Source of the DNA: Cyanobacteriota bacterium
GTDB lineage: Bacteria > Cyanobacteriota > Cyanobacteriia > Leptolyngbyales > Leptolyngbyaceae
Reading direction: 5' to 3'
Length of the DNA: 6,923 bases
Assembly (NCBI GenBank): GCA_027482985.1
Contig: JAIXVO010000461.1
Coordinates: forward strand, 1-6,923
Of the stretch, positions 5,761 to 6,923 are shown piece by piece. Position 1 is the stretch's first letter. The number at the start of each line of letters is the position of its first letter. Below the pieces are notes generated by a model. It saw only the letters and a list, made by a program, of their open reading frames with translations, was not told the origin of the DNA and did no database searches. Made by a program: the position numbers and the translations under genes.

Positions 5761-6423
5761 ATGAGGCAAAACAACGGGATGCGGAGCCTGACTCGCGGGC
5801 TGGGGGTAGGCGCGATCGCGATCGCCCTCGGCGGTTGCGGCGGCATTGACCATCAAAAAGTGGCGGCGCAAATTCAGCAAGACATCACGAGTAATGGCGG
5901 CACCTCCGTCAAGGCTGTGACCTGTCCCAGTGGCATTCAGCCGGAAGCGGGCAAAAGCTTTGAGTGTGTCGGCGAAATGGATAACGGCTACACCTTCACC
6001 ATCGCCGTGCAACAACAGGATGACAACGGCAATCTCACCTGGGATGTCCCGCATGCTAAAGGCTTGATCAACATTCCCAAGCTGGAAAGCAATATTCAAG
6101 AGACGTTAACCACAGAGATTGGGACAAAACCCGCGATCGCCTGTGGGGGCATCTATAAAGCCGTCACACCGGGACAGGGCTTCGATTGTCAGGTTACTTA
6201 CACAGCGTTGAAACCCGTCCCCAAGCCTGCCAAACCCACTGCCAAAAAGCCCGCGCCTGCCGCTAAACCCATCCCCGTCACCCGGACTGAAAAAGTGACG
6301 ATCACCACCGATAGCAATGGGAATGTCTCCTGGCAACGGATTCTCCCTAACCTTGCGGCCAAACCTGCTGCCGCCAATCCTGCTGCCGCCAAATCCGGCA
6401 CGGAACCCGCTTCTCTCCAGTGA
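5761..6423 (+). CDS. Lipoprotein with two DUF4333-like domains
   Basis: The 220-residue protein opens with a signal peptide ending in the lipobox LGGC, with Cys26 as the lipidated residue, so it is probably anchored on the outer face of a membrane. Two repeats with the DUF4333 pattern follow. Domain 1 (about 30-96) has AVTCPSGIQPEAGKSFECVG with Cys55 and Cys69. Domain 2 (about 105-195) has IACGGIYKAVTPGQGFDCQV with Cys118 and Cys133. Each ends in a D-x-N-G-N-(L/V)-x-W strand. The paired cysteines could form one disulfide per domain. Domain 2 is interrupted by a Pro/Lys/Ala linker (141-163). The tail (198-220) is Ala/Pro-rich. The function of DUF4333 is unknown. A TTG at 5734 and an ATG at 5779 are alternative starts. 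The latter would give a shorter but complete signal peptide, and no Shine-Dalgarno clearly decides between them. Confidence 0.78.
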   Translation: MRQNNGMRSLTRGLGVGAIAIALGGCGGIDHQKVAAQIQQDITSNGGTSVKAVTCPSGIQPEAGKSFECVGEMDNGYTFTIAVQQQDDNGNLTWDVPHAKGLINIPKLESNIQETLTTEIGTKPAIACGGIYKAVTPGQGFDCQVTYTALKPVPKPAKPTAKKPAPAAKPIPVTRTEKVTITTDSNGNVSWQRILPNLAAKPAAANPAAAKSGTEPASLQ

Positions 6424-6426
6424 GTG

Positions 6427-6454
6427 AAGGCAGACAGCAGACGGCAGCGGGCAG
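6427..6454 (+). repeat. Degenerate heptamer repeat array (NNGGCAG)
   Basis: Four consecutive 7-bp units, AAGGCAG, ACAGCAG, ACGGCAG and CGGGCAG, begin four bases after the stop of the lipoprotein gene. The shared core GGCAG (CAGCAG in unit 2) and strict 7-bp period match the short tandemly repeated (STRR) type known from cyanobacteria. Confidence 0.6.
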
Positions 6455-6606
6455 AGAGAACAGCCTTTTTCCATTCCAGGGGTGTTTCGCCTTGAGGGGC
6501 TGTCTAGTTAATCCCGTGACTCCCGGCGAAGACGTGCCAGCGGCATTGTCTCTACGAAATTTTGAACCCCATCTCAATGACAACCGCGATACACCAAAGT
6601 TGTGTC

Positions 6607-6634
6607 GTCAGAGCGAATGACCATTCGCCCCTAC
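6607..6634. repeat. Palindromic intergenic repeat
   Basis: GCGAATG (6613-6619) and CATTCGC (6622-6628) pair perfectly around two bases. The arms can be extended to 13 bp (6607-6619 with 6622-6634) with three mismatches. From memory, palindromes with the same core and CCCCTAC end are frequent in cyanobacterial intergenic DNA, so this looks like a decayed copy. It may also help end transcription of the converging genes. Confidence 0.55.
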
Positions 6635-6655
6635 CCAATCTGCCGCGATCGCAAT

Positions 6656-6923
6656 TTAATTCGGTCTGCCTGCTGCCTCCTGCCTGCTGCCTCCTGCCTT
6701 GCCCCATGCCGCTAGGGCTTGCTGCTGGACTTGCCGCCAAGGGATTTGATGGGTACGGGCGATCGCGGCACAGTCTTCGTATTCGGGTTGGACATTGGTG
6801 GGAGGGCGATCGCGACCTGCTGCCCAGGCCACTTTCACCCGCACCTGTCCCCATGCGGTCATCACCGTCTGCATTTCTCTGGGCAAAATTTGTCGTTCCT
6901 GACGAGTGCAACGGATGCCCAGC
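6656..6923 (-). CDS. larC: LarC, nickel pincer cofactor biosynthesis protein, C-terminal end (5' part outside window)
   Basis: The minus-strand frame is open from the window edge to the TAA at 6658-6656 and gives 89 residues. The sequence LGIR, then [23 protein letters not shown], then [22 protein letters not shown], is the characteristic C-terminal domain of LarC (formerly DUF111). LarC inserts nickel into the pincer nucleotide cofactor used by lactate racemase, in a CTP-dependent step in the cytosol. The partner genes larA, larB and larE are not in the window, and from memory larC is often found away from them in cyanobacteria. The conserved part ends near QQALAAW. The last 15 residues ([15 protein letters not shown]) are encoded largely by a heptanucleotide repeat and look like a recent extension. 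The true start lies beyond base 6923. Confidence 0.88.
   Translation of the reverse strand, partial: LGIRCTRQERQILPREMQTVMTAWGQVRVKVAWAAGRDRPPTNVQPEYEDCAAIARTHQIPWRQVQQQALAAWGKAGGSRQEAAGRPN
6666..6699 (-). repeat. Heptanucleotide tandem repeat inside the 3' end of larC
   Basis: On the plus strand a 14-bp unit, CTGCCTGCTGCCTC, occurs at 6666-6679 and 6680-6693, followed by CTGCCT (6694-6699). Each unit is two heptamers, CTGCCTG and CTGCCTC, so there are nearly five heptamers in a row. Read on the minus strand the heptamer is (C/G)AGGCAG, the same core as the array at 6427-6454 but in the opposite orientation. Confidence 0.8.

Larger units (their letters stand above)
1..6923. repeat. HIP1 octamers (GCGATCGC) spread over the window
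   Basis: Copies start at 1, 389, 818, 1163, 1210, 1817, 2562, 3333, 3476, 4164, 5199, 5812, 5818, 6133, 6645, 6759 and 6806. They occur in genes and gaps alike. This density is a hallmark of many cyanobacterial genomes and is the main evidence for the organism group. Confidence 0.95.

Noticed and set aside
6552..6911. 119-residue minus-strand frame overlapping the end of the window
   Set aside because: It is out of frame with LarC, whose conserved motifs run in the overlapping frame ending at 6656.
1..6923. tRNA, rRNA, CRISPR, transposase or phage genes
   Set aside because: None were found on either strand. The repeats present are HIP1 sites, heptamers and palindromes without CRISPR-like spacing.

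Overview
The window comes from a cyanobacterial chromosome. The octamer GCGATCGC (HIP1) occurs 17 times in 6.9 kb, where about 0.1 would be expected by chance. The proteins (a WGxxGxxG protein, a GAF protein with the CDRCFLYLR signature, a cyanobacterial-type spore photoproduct lyase homologue) fit the same phylum. The mix resembles filamentous Leptolyngbya/Oscillatoria-type genomes, but that finer placement is inference.

Layout, left to right. (1) 2-307 (+): C-terminal 101 residues of a coiled-coil, membrane-anchored protein, followed by a hairpin terminator. (2) 308-708: gene-free and unusually rich in hairpins. (3) 709-1239 and 1317-2051 (+): a single-domain GAF protein and a DUF3891 protein with HD-like residues, 77 bp apart with no terminator seen between them. 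(4) 2052-2260: convergent gap dominated by a long imperfect inverted repeat. (5) 2261-3352 (-): radical-SAM spore photoproduct lyase family protein with its catalytic residues in place. (6) 3546-3827 (-): small secreted WGxxGxxG protein with a clear Rho-independent terminator at 3461-3493. (7) 3828-4280: divergent regulatory gap with two G-quadruplex motifs on the minus strand. (8) 4281-5552 (+): flotillin/SPFH protein. (9) 5761-6423 (+): lipoprotein with two DUF4333-like domains. (10) 6424-6655: convergent gap with heptamer repeats and a palindrome. (11) 6656-6923 (-): C-terminal end of LarC, whose last codons are built from a heptanucleotide repeat.

The genes do not form one pathway. Several act at the cell envelope (the coiled-coil membrane protein, WGxxGxxG protein, flotillin, DUF4333 lipoprotein), while the SPL-like enzyme, LarC, GAF and DUF3891 proteins are probably cytosolic. 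Each transcription unit seems independent, except possibly the GAF/DUF3891 pair. No phage, transposase, CRISPR or defence genes are visible. I found no convincing new multi-gene system. The most unusual material is in the non-coding DNA and in repeat invasion of the larC 3' end.
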